Part shown: piece after piece, positions 7,880 through 16,447 of the stretch
Numbering within the stretch: position 1 is the first letter of the stretch
Layout of the letters: every line of letters starts with the position of its first letter
Assembly (NCBI RefSeq): GCF_020707265.1
Contig: NZ_JAJFEQ010000014.1
Coordinates: forward strand, 36,402 to 100,401
Length of the DNA: 64,000 nucleotides
Direction of reading: 5' to 3'
Source: Massilia sp. IC2-477
GTDB lineage: Bacteria; Pseudomonadota; Gammaproteobacteria; Burkholderiales; Burkholderiaceae_D
The notes under the pieces: model-generated
Databases searched by the model: none
The model's input: only the letters and a program-made list of their open reading frames with translations
Told to the model about the DNA's origin: nothing
Position numbers and translations under genes: made by a program

Positions 7880-8797
7880 ATGAACAGCGATTTCCCGACC
7901 TCTTCCGGCTCCGTGCAATGGCACCTGGGCCCGATCATCGATGCATTGCGCACCTCGCGCGAATCGACCCATAACATCCGCCACCAGGGCCGGGTGCGCG
8001 AGCTGCCCTCGCGCGAAGTCCTGACCCAGGTGATCAACGGCGTCTCGGCGGCGCTGTTCCCGACCCATTACGGGCGGCCCGACCTGAACGACGAGAGCAT
8101 TGACTACTTCGTCGGCGACACGCTCAATGTGGCGCTGGACCGGCTGGTGGGCCAGGTGCGGCGCGCGCTGCGCTTTACGCCCCAGTTCGCGGAAGCCGAC
8201 GAGGCCATCCTGTTCGAGCAGGCGCGGGCCATCACGCGCGAGTTTGCCGGCAGCCTGCCGGCGATCCGGGCGCTGCTGGTGTCGGACGTGCAGGCGGCGC
8301 TGGTGGGCGACCCGGCGGCCAGTTCGGTGGCCGAGATCATGCTGTGCTATCCGGGCACCATCGCCATCCTCTACCACCGCCTGGCGCACTGCCTGCACCG
8401 ACTGGGCGTGCCCTTCCTGGCGCGGCTGGCGGCCGACATCGCCCACTCGCTGACCGGCATCGACATCCACCCGGCGGCGCAAATCGGCGGCAGCTTCTTC
8501 ATCGACCACGGCACCGGCGTCGTCATCGGCGAGACCGCCATCCTGGGCGAGCGCGTGCGCCTGTACCAGGCAGTGACCCTGGGCGCCAAGCGCTTCCCGG
8601 TGGACGCCGGCGGCGCGCTGGTGAAAGGCGCGCCGCGCCACCCGATCGTCGAGGACGACGTGGTCATCTATGCCGGCGCCACGGTGCTGGGCCGCATCAC
8701 GGTGGGCGCCGGCTCCACCATCGGCGGCAATGTCTGGCTGACCCAGAGCGTCCCGCCCGGCAGCAACGTATCACAAGCGCAGTCGCGCAATACCTAG
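7880..8797 (+). CDS. epsC: serine O-acetyltransferase, EpsC/CysE type
   Basis: 305 residues. Makes O-acetyl-L-serine from serine and acetyl-CoA, the acceptor for sulfide in cysteine synthesis. An N-terminal helical region (residues 1-185) precedes a left-handed hexapeptide-repeat helix. IDIHPAAQIGGSFFIDHGTGVVIGETA (residues about 195-220, given by its ends) holds the catalytic Asp-His pair, and later rungs read VIYAGATVLGRITVGAGSTIGGNVW. GGGGG lies shortly before the ATG. Its position at the edge of a sulfonate-uptake island and the shared promoter motif suggest induction during sulfur limitation, so that released sulfite can be fixed. Confidence 0.93.
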   Translation: MNSDFPTSSGSVQWHLGPIIDALRTSRESTHNIRHQGRVRELPSREVLTQVINGVSAALFPTHYGRPDLNDESIDYFVGDTLNVALDRLVGQVRRALRFTPQFAEADEAILFEQARAITREFAGSLPAIRALLVSDVQAALVGDPAASSVAEIMLCYPGTIAILYHRLAHCLHRLGVPFLARLAADIAHSLTGIDIHPAAQIGGSFFIDHGTGVVIGETAILGERVRLYQAVTLGAKRFPVDAGGALVKGAPRHPIVEDDVVIYAGATVLGRITVGAGSTIGGNVWLTQSVPPGSNVSQAQSRNT

Positions 8798-8801
8798 TCC
8801 A

Positions 8802-9536
8802 TTAGAAGGCATGAGCCGCGTGCAGGCTGTCCAGGATCGCTCCCCTGAGCGCACTGGCGGCCAGCGCGGCGCGCTCGCGCGGGCGCGCCAGGTCGACCGT
8901 GAATTCGGCCCGCACCGGCCCTGCCGCCGCATCCATCAGCAGCACGCGGTCGCCCAGCAGCAGGGCTTCGTCGATGTCGTGGGTGACCACCAGCACGGCC
9001 AGCCCGCGCTGGCGCACCACCCGCCCCAGCAGGTCCTGCAGGCGCATGCGGGTGAAGGCATCGACCGCCGAGAAGGGCTCGTCCAGCAGCAGCACGCGCG
9101 GCGACGTGAACAGGCCGCGCGCGATTGCCGCGCGCTGGGCCTGGCCACCCGAGAGCTGCTTCGGCAGCGCGTCCGCATGGCCGGCGAGGCCCACTTCGTC
9201 CAGCAGGGCGGCGATGCGCGCGCTTGAATCGCGGTCCGGCGCGGCGCCGAAGGCGATGTTCTGCGCCACCGTCAGCCAGGGAAACAGGCGCGGTTCCTGG
9301 AACACCATGCCGACGTCTAGCGAGGGGCCGCGCAGCGGCTGGCCGTCCAGGCACACGCTGCCGCGGTAAGCGGTGTCGAGTCCCGCGGCGATCGACAGCA
9401 GGGTGCTCTTGCCGCAGCCGCTGGCCCCGACCAGGCTCACCGCTTCGCCGGGCGCCAGGCGCAGGCGCAGGCTGCGCAGCACGGGACGCGCGCCGTGGTC
9501 CTTGGCGTCCACGGCGATGTCGAGCAGGGGTCTCAT
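8802..9536 (-). CDS. ssuB: aliphatic sulfonate ABC transporter ATPase
   Basis: 244 residues. ATP-hydrolysing subunit of an SsuABC-type importer. Walker A GASGCGKST near residue 38, Q-loop FQEPRLFPW, signature LSGGQAQRAAIAR, Walker B VLLLDEPFSAVD and H-loop VVTHDIDEA are all intact; the D-E-A after the H-loop His is typical of nitrate/sulfonate/taurine ATPases. It is the last gene of the minus-strand operon and its ATG overlaps the ssuC stop by 4 bases (ATGA), with GGAGCT upstream. Confidence 0.93.
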   Translation of the reverse strand: MRPLLDIAVDAKDHGARPVLRSLRLRLAPGEAVSLVGASGCGKSTLLSIAAGLDTAYRGSVCLDGQPLRGPSLDVGMVFQEPRLFPWLTVAQNIAFGAAPDRDSSARIAALLDEVGLAGHADALPKQLSGGQAQRAAIARGLFTSPRVLLLDEPFSAVDAFTRMRLQDLLGRVVRQRGLAVLVVTHDIDEALLLGDRVLLMDAAAGPVRAEFTVDLARPRERAALAASALRGAILDSLHAAHAF

Positions 9537-10348
9537 GGGGAGCTCCGGTCGCCGACACTGTCGCGCCAGGCCAGCAGGCGCCGTTCCAGCGCCTGCATCG
9601 CACTGTCGCTCAGTTTCCCGAGCAGGGCCAGCAGCACGATGGCCGCCAGCATGATGTCGGCGCGGCTCGATTCGCGCCCGTCGGTCAGCAGGTAGCCAAG
9701 GCCGCGGCTGGCGGCGATCAGCTCGGCCGCCACCATGAACATCCAGGCCAGGCTCAGGCCGTTGCGCAGGCCGGTGAGGATGGCCGGCAGCGCGGCCGGC
9801 AGCAGCACCCGGCGCGCCAGCGTCACCGGCGGCAACCGGTACAGGCGCCCGACCTCGACCAGTTTGCGGTCGACCCCGCGGATGCCGGACACCACGCCCA
9901 TGTATACCGGGAAGAAGGCGCCGATCGCGATCAGGACCAGCTTCGGGGTTTCGTCGATGCCGAACCAGAGCAGCAACAGGGGCACCCAGGCCAGCGAGGG
10001 GATGGCCCGCAGGGCCTGGAAGCTGGGATCGAGCAGGCGCTCGGCGCGCCGGTCGAGCGCGACCAGGGCGCCCAGCGGCAGCGCCAGCGCGGCGCCGGCC
10101 AGGAAGCCGGCGAGCACCCGCAGCGTGCTGGCCGCAAGGTGGCTGCTCAAGCCGTTGGCGGCCAGCCAGGCCAGGGCTTCGCCCACGGCGCTCGGCGGCG
10201 GCAGCAGGTTGGCCGGCACCAGGCCGGCGCGCACGCCCAGCTCCGCGCCCAGCACGATCAGGACGGGCAGCAGGGCGCCGAGCGGCAGGCCGGGCCTGAG
10301 GCGCAACGTGGGCGCGGGCGCGCTCAGTTCGATCGAACGCGGTTCCAT
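9533..10348 (-). CDS. ssuC: aliphatic sulfonate ABC transporter permease
   Basis: 271 residues with about six membrane helices. The cytoplasmic EAA-type loop (near residues 180-200, RLPPVTLARRVLLPAALPAI by its core) couples to SsuB. AIPSLAWVPLLLLWFG and the C-terminal RGLGYLLTDGR are typical of nitrate/sulfonate/taurine permeases. It starts 3 bases after the ssuA stop and overlaps ssuB by 4 bases, so the three subunits are translationally linked. Confidence 0.93.
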   Translation of the reverse strand: MEPRSIELSAPAPTLRLRPGLPLGALLPVLIVLGAELGVRAGLVPANLLPPPSAVGEALAWLAANGLSSHLAASTLRVLAGFLAGAALALPLGALVALDRRAERLLDPSFQALRAIPSLAWVPLLLLWFGIDETPKLVLIAIGAFFPVYMGVVSGIRGVDRKLVEVGRLYRLPPVTLARRVLLPAALPAILTGLRNGLSLAWMFMVAAELIAASRGLGYLLTDGRESSRADIMLAAIVLLALLGKLSDSAMQALERRLLAWRDSVGDRSSP

Positions 10349-10351
10349 GGC

Positions 10352-11323
10352 TCAGGCGCGCGCGACCAGTGGGCGGGCAAAGCGCACGTCGATCAGGCTG
10401 GCGATCACCTTGTCGAGATCCGTGCCGGGCTTGACCAGGGCTTCGTCGCGCAGGATGGGCGCCGCCAGCTGCAGCGCGCGCAAGTGCTCGGCGCCCGGCT
10501 GCGGGTTGCTGAAGTCGCTGCGCAGCTTGACCTGCAGGAGCGCCACCGGCAGCGAGACCTTGGCTTCGCTGGACAGGATCTTCGCCGCCTCGGAGGGATT
10601 CGCGCGGGTCCAGGCGCGCGCCCGCTCATAGGCCTTGATCACGCGCGCCGTCTCGCCCGGGCGGCTGGCGAGGAAGTCCTCGCGCACGTTCAGGAAGCCG
10701 TAGGTGTTGAAGCCGACGTTGCGGTACAGCAGGCGCGCGCCGCCTTCCAGTTCGCTCGCCGCCATGTGGGGGTCGAGCCCAGCCCAGGCGTCGACCCGGC
10801 CCTGCTCGAGGGCCGCGCGGCCGTCGGCGTGCTGCAGGCTGACGTGCTCGATGTCGGTGCGCTTCAAGCCCACGCTGTGCAGGGCGCGCAGCAGGAACAG
10901 ATAGGGATCGGTGCCCTTGGTCGCCGCCACCTTCTTGCCGCGCAGGTCGGCCAGCGAACGGATCGGCGAGTTCTTCGGCACCACCAGCGCCGTCCACTCG
11001 GGGCGCGAATAGATGTAGGGGGTGCGGATCGGGTTGCCGTTGGCGCGCGCCAGCAGGGCCGCCAGGCCCGCGCTGGAACCGAAGTCGATGCTGTTGGCGT
11101 TCAGGTATTCGAGCGCGCGGTTGCTGCCGGCGCTCAGCACCCACTTGATGCGCGTGCCCTCGGCCTTGAATTCCTCTTCCAGCCAGCCGAAGTGGCGCAG
11201 CACCAGGCTGGTGGGCGAATAATAAGCATAGTCGAGCCGCAGCTCTTCCAGCGGCGCGGCGCGCACCGAACCGATGGGGAGGGCGCCGAGGGCGGCAAGC
11301 TGCAGCAGGCTTCGTCGTTTCAT
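10352..11323 (-). CDS. ssuA: aliphatic sulfonate-binding periplasmic protein
   Basis: 323 residues. A signal peptide with a twin Arg-like start (MKRRSLLQLAALGALPIGSVRA) leads to an NMT1/SsuA-type binding fold. The segments DYAYYSPTSLVLRHFGWLEEE, SIDFGSSAGLAALLARANG and DLRGKKVAATKGTDPYLFLLRAL are characteristic (each shown in part). It delivers an alkanesulfonate or sulfate ester to SsuBC. GAAGGAG lies 5 bases before the ATG and the stop of the monooxygenase is 14 bases upstream. The substrate is inferred from the flavin enzymes encoded beside it. Confidence 0.9.
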   Translation of the reverse strand: MKRRSLLQLAALGALPIGSVRAAPLEELRLDYAYYSPTSLVLRHFGWLEEEFKAEGTRIKWVLSAGSNRALEYLNANSIDFGSSAGLAALLARANGNPIRTPYIYSRPEWTALVVPKNSPIRSLADLRGKKVAATKGTDPYLFLLRALHSVGLKRTDIEHVSLQHADGRAALEQGRVDAWAGLDPHMAASELEGGARLLYRNVGFNTYGFLNVREDFLASRPGETARVIKAYERARAWTRANPSEAAKILSSEAKVSLPVALLQVKLRSDFSNPQPGAEHLRALQLAAPILRDEALVKPGTDLDKVIASLIDVRFARPLVARA

Positions 11324-11337
11324 GATGCTCCTTCAGG

Positions 11338-12738
11338 TCAGGCTGCCGTGGGCAGCAAATCGGCGGCCGGCGCGTCGATGCGCACCTGGCGTCCCGGATG
11401 GTCGGGCGCCAGGCCGGCGCCGGCGCCGAGCAGGCGCTCGCGCAGGGTGGCGCCGTCGAGCTCCTCGGTGCGGTAGCGGCCGCGCCGCCGCAGTTCCGGC
11501 ACCACGTGTTCGACGACGCCGCGCATGTCCTCGAGCGGCAGCGCGTAGGCCAGGTTGAAGCCGTCGACGCCGGTCACGTCCAGCCAGTCTTCCAGCTGGT
11601 CGGCCACCTGGGCGCCGTCGCCCACGATGAGCGGGCCGCGCCCGCCCAGGCCGATGAACTGCGCGGCTTCGCGCACGGTCCAGCGCCGCTCCGGGTCGGC
11701 CGTGCTGAGCGAGGCCAGGGCCGAGCGCCCGGCGTCGGTGTCGATGTACTCGATGGTGTCGTCCAGGTGATGGCGCGCGAAGTCGACGCCGGTCCAGCCG
11801 GACAGCAGGGCCAGCGCCGCTTCGATGTCGACGTATTGCTGGTATTCCGCCAGGCGGGCCCGGGCCTCGGCTTCGGTGGCGCCGGTGATTACCAGCGCCT
11901 GGGCGTATACCAGCAGTTGCTGCGGATCGCGTCCCTCGGCCTGGCGCGCCGCCCGGACGGAGTCGACGTAGCGCTTGACGGCCGCCTTGCCGGGTGCGCT
12001 GACGAACGTCGCTTCCGCATGGCGCGCGGCGAAGCGCATCCCGCGCGGCGAGGCGCCGGCCTGGTACAGGAAGGGCGTGCGCTGGGGCGAAGGTTCGCAC
12101 AGGTGGATGCCGGGCACCGTGTAATAGGTCCCGGCATGGTTGATCGGGTGCACGCGTTCGGGGTCGGTGTACACGCCGCGGGCGCGGTCGCGCACGACGG
12201 CGCCGTCTTCCCAGCTTTTCTCCCACAGCTTGTAGACCACTTCCAGGTACTCGTCGGCCAGGTCGTAGCGCTCGTCGTGGCCGAGCTGGCGGTCCAGGCC
12301 CAGGTTGCGCGCGGCGCTGTCGAGGTAACCGGTGACGATGTTCCAGCCGACCCGGCCGCGGCTCAGGTGGTCGAGCGTCGACATGCGGCGCGCGAAGGTG
12401 TACGGATGCTCGTAGGTGAGGGCGGCGGTGACGCCGATCCCGAGGCGTTTTGTCGCTTGGGCGATCAGCGGCACCAGGGCCAGCGGGTCGTTCAGCGGCG
12501 CCTGCACCGCATGGCGCAGCGCCGGGGCGGCGCTTTTACGGTAGACGTCGTACACGCCCAGCACGTCGGCCAGGAAGATGGCGTCGAAGCCGCCGCTTTC
12601 CAGCAGCTGTGCCAGTTCGATCCAGTATTCCGGCGTGGTATAGCGCTCGCTGTCGCTGCGCGGATGGGTCCACAGCCCGGGCGACTGGTGGCCCGGTGTA
12701 TTCATCTGGAAAGCGTTGAAGCGGATCGGGCGCGCCAT
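11338..12738 (-). CDS. FMNH2-dependent monooxygenase, NtaA/SnaA/DszA family
   Basis: 466 residues, a class C flavin monooxygenase with a bacterial-luciferase TIM barrel. Family landmarks are RFNAFQMNTPGHQSPGLW at the N-terminus, AALTYEHPYTFARRMSTLDH near 108 and GRVGWNIVTGYLDSAARN near 132. Relatives cleave carbon-sulfur or carbon-nitrogen bonds (DszA: dibenzothiophene sulfone; DmoA: dimethylsulfide). Given its operon with Ssu- and Met-type importers and sfnB, removal of sulfite or a thiol from an imported organosulfur compound is the likely job. ATG 12738 has GGGGA 7 bases upstream; ATG 12744 overlaps the metQ stop and is an alternative. Reduced FMN would come from SsuE. Confidence 0.9.
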   Translation of the reverse strand: MARPIRFNAFQMNTPGHQSPGLWTHPRSDSERYTTPEYWIELAQLLESGGFDAIFLADVLGVYDVYRKSAAPALRHAVQAPLNDPLALVPLIAQATKRLGIGVTAALTYEHPYTFARRMSTLDHLSRGRVGWNIVTGYLDSAARNLGLDRQLGHDERYDLADEYLEVVYKLWEKSWEDGAVVRDRARGVYTDPERVHPINHAGTYYTVPGIHLCEPSPQRTPFLYQAGASPRGMRFAARHAEATFVSAPGKAAVKRYVDSVRAARQAEGRDPQQLLVYAQALVITGATEAEARARLAEYQQYVDIEAALALLSGWTGVDFARHHLDDTIEYIDTDAGRSALASLSTADPERRWTVREAAQFIGLGGRGPLIVGDGAQVADQLEDWLDVTGVDGFNLAYALPLEDMRGVVEHVVPELRRRGRYRTEELDGATLRERLLGAGAGLAPDHPGRQVRIDAPAADLLPTAA

Positions 12739-12740
12739 GC

Positions 12741-13559
12741 TCATTTCCCCGCCTGTAGCGCCAGCTGGTAATCGGTCTTGGCGTAGTCGGCGAAGTGGCG
12801 CTCGGTCACCTCGAGGAATTCGCGCGAGCGGTAGGCGGCGGCGATGTCGCGTGCGAAGGGCTTGTCGCGGTCGGCCGTGCGCACCGCCACCAGGTTGGCG
12901 TAGTTCGGCGAGATCCGCTCGGTGCGCAGCGCGTCCTTGAGCTTGAGGCCCGAGGCCAGGGCATAGTTCCCGTTGACGAAGGCGAAGTCGGCATCCTGCA
13001 GGGCGCGCGGCAGCTGGGCAGCTTCCAGCGGGAGCAGCTTGACCCCTTTCAGGTTGGCGGCGATGTCCTTTTCCGACGCGCGCACCGGGTCCACGTTGGG
13101 ACGCAGCCTGATCCAGCCAAGCTGGTCGAGCATGACCAGGGCGCGCGCCTGGTTGGTCGGGTCGTTCGGCAGCGCCACCGTGCTGCCGCTCTTCGCGCTG
13201 TCGAGGCTGCGGTGCCGGCGGCTGTAGATCGCGATCGGCGCGGTCGGGATCTTGACCAGTTCCGACAGCGCCAGCTTGTGTTCGGCGGCGAAGCGGGTCA
13301 GGTAGACGATGTGCTGGAACACGTTGGCGTCGAGCGCGCCTTCGGCCAGTGCGAAATTCGGCTGGATGTAGTCGTTGAACTCGACGATCTTCACCTTGTA
13401 GCCCTTCTTCTCGAGGAGCGGCTTGATGCCGAGCTTGACCTGGTCGGCATAGGGACCGGCGCTGGTGCCGATCACCAGCTCCTTCGGGTCTTTCGCCTGT
13501 GCGCCGAGGGTCAGGGCAAGCAGGGTGGCGGCGAGCAGGGTGCGGCGGGGTGCGTGCAT
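12741..13559 (-). CDS. metQ: MetQ/NlpA-family substrate-binding protein
   Basis: 272 residues with a signal peptide ending AQA. The NlpA fold is shown by LVIGTSAGPYADQVK near 29, VEFNDYIQPNFALAEGALDANVFQH near 58 (by its ends) and LPNDPTNQARALVMLDQLGWI near 128. MetQ proteins bind D/L-methionine, but paralogues beside sulfur-oxidising flavin enzymes may bind other sulfur compounds. There is no lipobox Cys, unlike E. coli MetQ. The downstream monooxygenase overlaps or abuts its stop; metI lies 24 bases upstream. Confidence 0.9.
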   Translation of the reverse strand: MHAPRRTLLAATLLALTLGAQAKDPKELVIGTSAGPYADQVKLGIKPLLEKKGYKVKIVEFNDYIQPNFALAEGALDANVFQHIVYLTRFAAEHKLALSELVKIPTAPIAIYSRRHRSLDSAKSGSTVALPNDPTNQARALVMLDQLGWIRLRPNVDPVRASEKDIAANLKGVKLLPLEAAQLPRALQDADFAFVNGNYALASGLKLKDALRTERISPNYANLVAVRTADRDKPFARDIAAAYRSREFLEVTERHFADYAKTDYQLALQAGK

Positions 13560-13583
13560 GGACGGTCCTGTGTGAATGAAAAA

Positions 13584-14246
13584 TCAGCGCTTGTCGAGGC
13601 GGCGCGCCAGCCGGCCGCCGCTGAACTGGATCAGCTGCACCAGCAGCACCAGCAGCGCCACCGTGAGCACCATGACATCGGTCTCGAAGCGGTAATAGCC
13701 GTAGCGGATGGCGAGGTCGCCGATGCCGCCGCCGCCGACCACGCCGGCGACCGCGGAGTAGGAAAGAAAGCTGATGGCGAGTACCGTCAGCGCCAGCACC
13801 AGGCCGGAACGTGCCTCGCGCAGCAGTACCCGGGTGACGATCTGCCAGGTGGAGGCACCCATCGCTTCGGCGGCCTCGATCACGCCGCGCGGCACGTCGC
13901 GCAGCTGCTGCTCGACCAGGCGCGCGAAATACGGAATGGCGGCAAAGGAGAGCGGCACGGCGGCGGCCAGCGGCCCGATCGAGGTGCCGGCAATCACCCG
14001 CGTGAGCGGCACCAGCGCCACCATCAAGATGATGAAGGGGAAGGAGCGCACCGTATTGACCAGCCAGCCCAGCACCAGGCCGGCGCGCCGGCCGCGTGCG
14101 GAAGCCGCATCCAGCCCCAGGTAGAGCGCCACCCCCAGCGGCCCGCCGAACAGCACCGCCGCCGACAGGCCGAGCCCCAGCATGAGCAGGGTTTCGCCGA
14201 GCGCGCGCCACAGCTCGGGCAGCAGCGCAATCAGGGTATCAGTCAT
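13584..14246 (-). CDS. metI: methionine-type ABC transporter permease
   Basis: 220 residues, five predicted membrane helices. The coupling loop includes GVIEAAEAMGASTWQIVTRVLL (residues about 121-142, named by its ends), and the GGGGIGDLAIRYGYYRF end motif is diagnostic of MetI permeases. It overlaps the metN stop by 8 bases. Together with metN and metQ it makes a complete importer embedded in the sulfur operon. Confidence 0.93.
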   Translation of the reverse strand: MTDTLIALLPELWRALGETLLMLGLGLSAAVLFGGPLGVALYLGLDAASARGRRAGLVLGWLVNTVRSFPFIILMVALVPLTRVIAGTSIGPLAAAVPLSFAAIPYFARLVEQQLRDVPRGVIEAAEAMGASTWQIVTRVLLREARSGLVLALTVLAISFLSYSAVAGVVGGGGIGDLAIRYGYYRFETDVMVLTVALLVLLVQLIQFSGGRLARRLDKR

Positions 14247-15045
14247 GGACCGCTCCCAGCCGGGTCGCGGCGCGCGCCTCGCTGTCGTACCAGGCCAGTT
14301 CGCGACCGAGTGCGGTCCTGCGCGGCACGCTGTGGTCGCTGAGGGCGAACTGCTCGGCGACCGCGCCGTCTTCCAGCACCGCGACGCGGTCGCACAGGCT
14401 GCCGATCACCGCCAGTTCGTGGCTGACGATGACGATGGTCACGCCCAGGCGCAGGTTGATGTCGCGCAGCGTGGCCAGCAACCCGCGCGTGGTTTCCGGG
14501 TCGAGCGCGGAAGTCGGTTCATCGCACAGCAGCACCGCCGGTTGGCTGGCCAGCGCGCGGGCAATCGCCACGCGCTGTTTCTGCCCGCCGGAGAGCTTGG
14601 CCGGATAGCTGGAGCGCTTGTCCTCCAGCCCGACCAGCGCCAGGCATTCCTCGACCCGCGCCGCGAGCCGCGGTGCGTTCAGCGTACCCTGCAGGCGCAG
14701 GGGAAAGGCGACATTCTCGAACACGGTGGCGTTCTGCAGCAGGTTGAAGCCCTGGAACACCATGCCGATCTGGCGCCGCGCCTCGCGCAGCTCGCGCTTG
14801 CCCAGTCGGGTCAGTTCGCGCCCGGCCACGACGACGCTGCCGCTGTCGGGGCGCTCCAGCAGATTGAGCATGCGCAGCAGGGTCGACTTGCCGGCGCCGC
14901 TGCGTCCGACCAGGCCGTAGATCTCGCCCTGGGCGATGTCGAGCGTGACCTCGCGCACGGCCGCGAAGCTGCCGCCCTCGGGCAGGGGAAAGGATTTGCT
15001 GGCGCGCGCGATGCGCACGGCGAAGGAGGGGTCTGGCGTGCTCAC
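14239..15045 (-). CDS. metN: methionine-type ABC transporter ATPase
   Basis: 268 residues, start GTG at 15045, 4 bases after the sfnB stop. Walker A GRSGAGKST near residue 47, Q-loop FQGFNLLQN, signature LSGGQKQRVAIAR, Walker B VLLCDEPTSALDP and H-loop IVSHELAVI are present. Typical MetN proteins carry a C-terminal ACT-like regulatory domain of about 90 residues that senses methionine. Here only a short tail follows the nucleotide-binding domain, so this transporter probably lacks methionine trans-inhibition. Confidence 0.92.
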   Translation of the reverse strand: MSTPDPSFAVRIARASKSFPLPEGGSFAAVREVTLDIAQGEIYGLVGRSGAGKSTLLRMLNLLERPDSGSVVVAGRELTRLGKRELREARRQIGMVFQGFNLLQNATVFENVAFPLRLQGTLNAPRLAARVEECLALVGLEDKRSSYPAKLSGGQKQRVAIARALASQPAVLLCDEPTSALDPETTRGLLATLRDINLRLGVTIVIVSHELAVIGSLCDRVAVLEDGAVAEQFALSDHSVPRRTALGRELAWYDSEARAATRLGAVHD

Positions 15046-15049
15046 GGCG

Positions 15050-16258
15050 TCAGGAATAGGGGGTGGGTTCCGGGAAGCGTCCCGACAGCGCGTAGCGCCC
15101 GAGGTCGCGCAGCTTGTAGTCGACCGGGTCGTGCAGGGTGTGCACGCGCGCGTTGCGCCAGAAACGGTCGAAGCCGTAGCGCGCCGACGTCGAGCGGGCC
15201 CCGGTCAGTTCGAACAGCTGGCTGCCGATGTCGATGGCGGCGCGGTGCGCCAGCACCTTGGCTTCGGCGACCGCCACCGCGACCTCGCCGCGCTCGGCCG
15301 CGCTGAGCGCATCGCCCTTGCGGAAGGCTGCCTCGAGCAGTTCACCGGCGGCGTCGGCCAGCAGCGCGGCCGGCCGCAGCATCAGCCAGAACTGGCCGTA
15401 GCGGTGCTGGACATAAGGGTCGTCGGTGACGTCGTCCACGCCGGAAGCCAGCCAGGGGCGGCTTGACTCCAGCGTGTAGCCGCGCGCCGCCTCGAAGGCG
15501 CCCTGCGCGATGCCGAGGTAGAGGTTGGCCATCACCAGCTGCGCCACCTGCGAGCGCAGCGTGCTGCGCGGCGTCGGCGCCTGGCCCGGCGCCTGCAGCA
15601 CCAGGGCGGTAGGCAGGTGCACGCGGTCGAAGTGGACGTTGCCGCTGTCGGTCTGGCGCTGGCCGAAGGCGTCCCAGTCGGCTTCCACGTGGATGCCCGG
15701 CTGGGTGGTCGGCAGCACCGCGATCAGGGATGCGCCGGCTGCTTCGTCCCAGGCCGACACGGTGAGCCAGTCCGAGCCCACCGAGCCGGACGAGAAGCTC
15801 TTGACGCCATCGAGCCGGTAGCCGGTCGGCAGGGCGACGGCGCGGGTGCGGCGGTCGAGCGGGTTCAGGGCATTACCCCAGAACAGGTTCTGTTTGACCG
15901 TCATGCCCAGCAGGCTGCGCTGCTGCAGTTCGCTGCCGTACAGCTGAATGCCGGCCAGCTGCAGGTGGTGAAAGCCGAACAGGTGGGCCAGGGCGCTGTC
16001 GGCGCGCGCCAGGATGCGCACCGCCTGGTTGACCGTCGCCCAGCTGGCGCCCTGTCCACCGTGCTCGAGCGGCACCGACAAGGTGAGCAGGCCGGACTCG
16101 CGGATCCAGCCGCGTTCGCGGGCGGCGTGGCCACCGGCGCGGTCGCGTTCGACGGCGCTGGCGGCCAGGCGCTCGGCCAGGCTGGCGGCCAGGGCCAGCG
16201 GATCCGCTGCGGTGGCGGCGCCGGTGTCCTGGCGCTGCGGGGATGGGGAAGAAGGCAT
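15050..16258 (-). CDS. sfnB: acyl-CoA dehydrogenase-like sulfur-acquisition flavoenzyme (SfnB/DszC type)
   Basis: 402 residues with the acyl-CoA dehydrogenase fold: N-terminal helices, a central beta domain (VKSFSSGSVGSDWLTVSA near 155) and C-terminal helices (GARSTSARYGFDRFWRNARVHTLHDP near 357, by its ends). The LFGFHHLQLAGI and RVHTLHDPVDYKLRDLG segments mark the SfnB/DszC branch, whose members act as FMNH2-dependent monooxygenases on sulfur compounds instead of dehydrogenating acyl-CoA. It is the first gene of the minus-strand operon, divergent from ssuE. No clear ribosome-binding site precedes ATG 16258. Confidence 0.88.
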   Translation of the reverse strand: MPSSPSPQRQDTGAATAADPLALAASLAERLAASAVERDRAGGHAARERGWIRESGLLTLSVPLEHGGQGASWATVNQAVRILARADSALAHLFGFHHLQLAGIQLYGSELQQRSLLGMTVKQNLFWGNALNPLDRRTRAVALPTGYRLDGVKSFSSGSVGSDWLTVSAWDEAAGASLIAVLPTTQPGIHVEADWDAFGQRQTDSGNVHFDRVHLPTALVLQAPGQAPTPRSTLRSQVAQLVMANLYLGIAQGAFEAARGYTLESSRPWLASGVDDVTDDPYVQHRYGQFWLMLRPAALLADAAGELLEAAFRKGDALSAAERGEVAVAVAEAKVLAHRAAIDIGSQLFELTGARSTSARYGFDRFWRNARVHTLHDPVDYKLRDLGRYALSGRFPEPTPYS

Positions 16259-16326
16259 GGACGTGCGTGGGATGTTGATGGATGCGTCCAGTGTGCATTG
16301 GCGCCGCCGCCGCGTGAACGAAGGAA

Positions 16327-16376
16327 TGCGCCATTCGATATGAGCAAAAAGTTAAAACGCCGCGCGCATATCGATG
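16327..16376 (+). promoter_or_regulatory. putative operator of the sfnB/ssuE divergent promoter
   Basis: TGCGCCA (16327-16333) and GCGCATATCGATG (16364-16376) repeat the epsC upstream words; the spacing is ten bases longer, about one helical turn. TCGATAT at 16335-16341 with ATATCGA at 16368-16374 also forms an inverted pair. The site lies between sfnB (-) and ssuE (+), where one regulator could control both directions. Confidence 0.45.
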
Positions 16377-16447
16377 AGCGAAACAATTCGTTGGCTTGCG
16401 CCTGCCTGCGCTTTAGCCTGTGGCCATCGTCAACCCCTGGATCCACC

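Noticed and set aside
12745..14211. A long upstream extension of the DszA-type monooxygenase frame.
   Set aside because: It runs through metQ and metI in a wrong frame and is His/Arg-rich; the family N-terminus is at 12738-12744.
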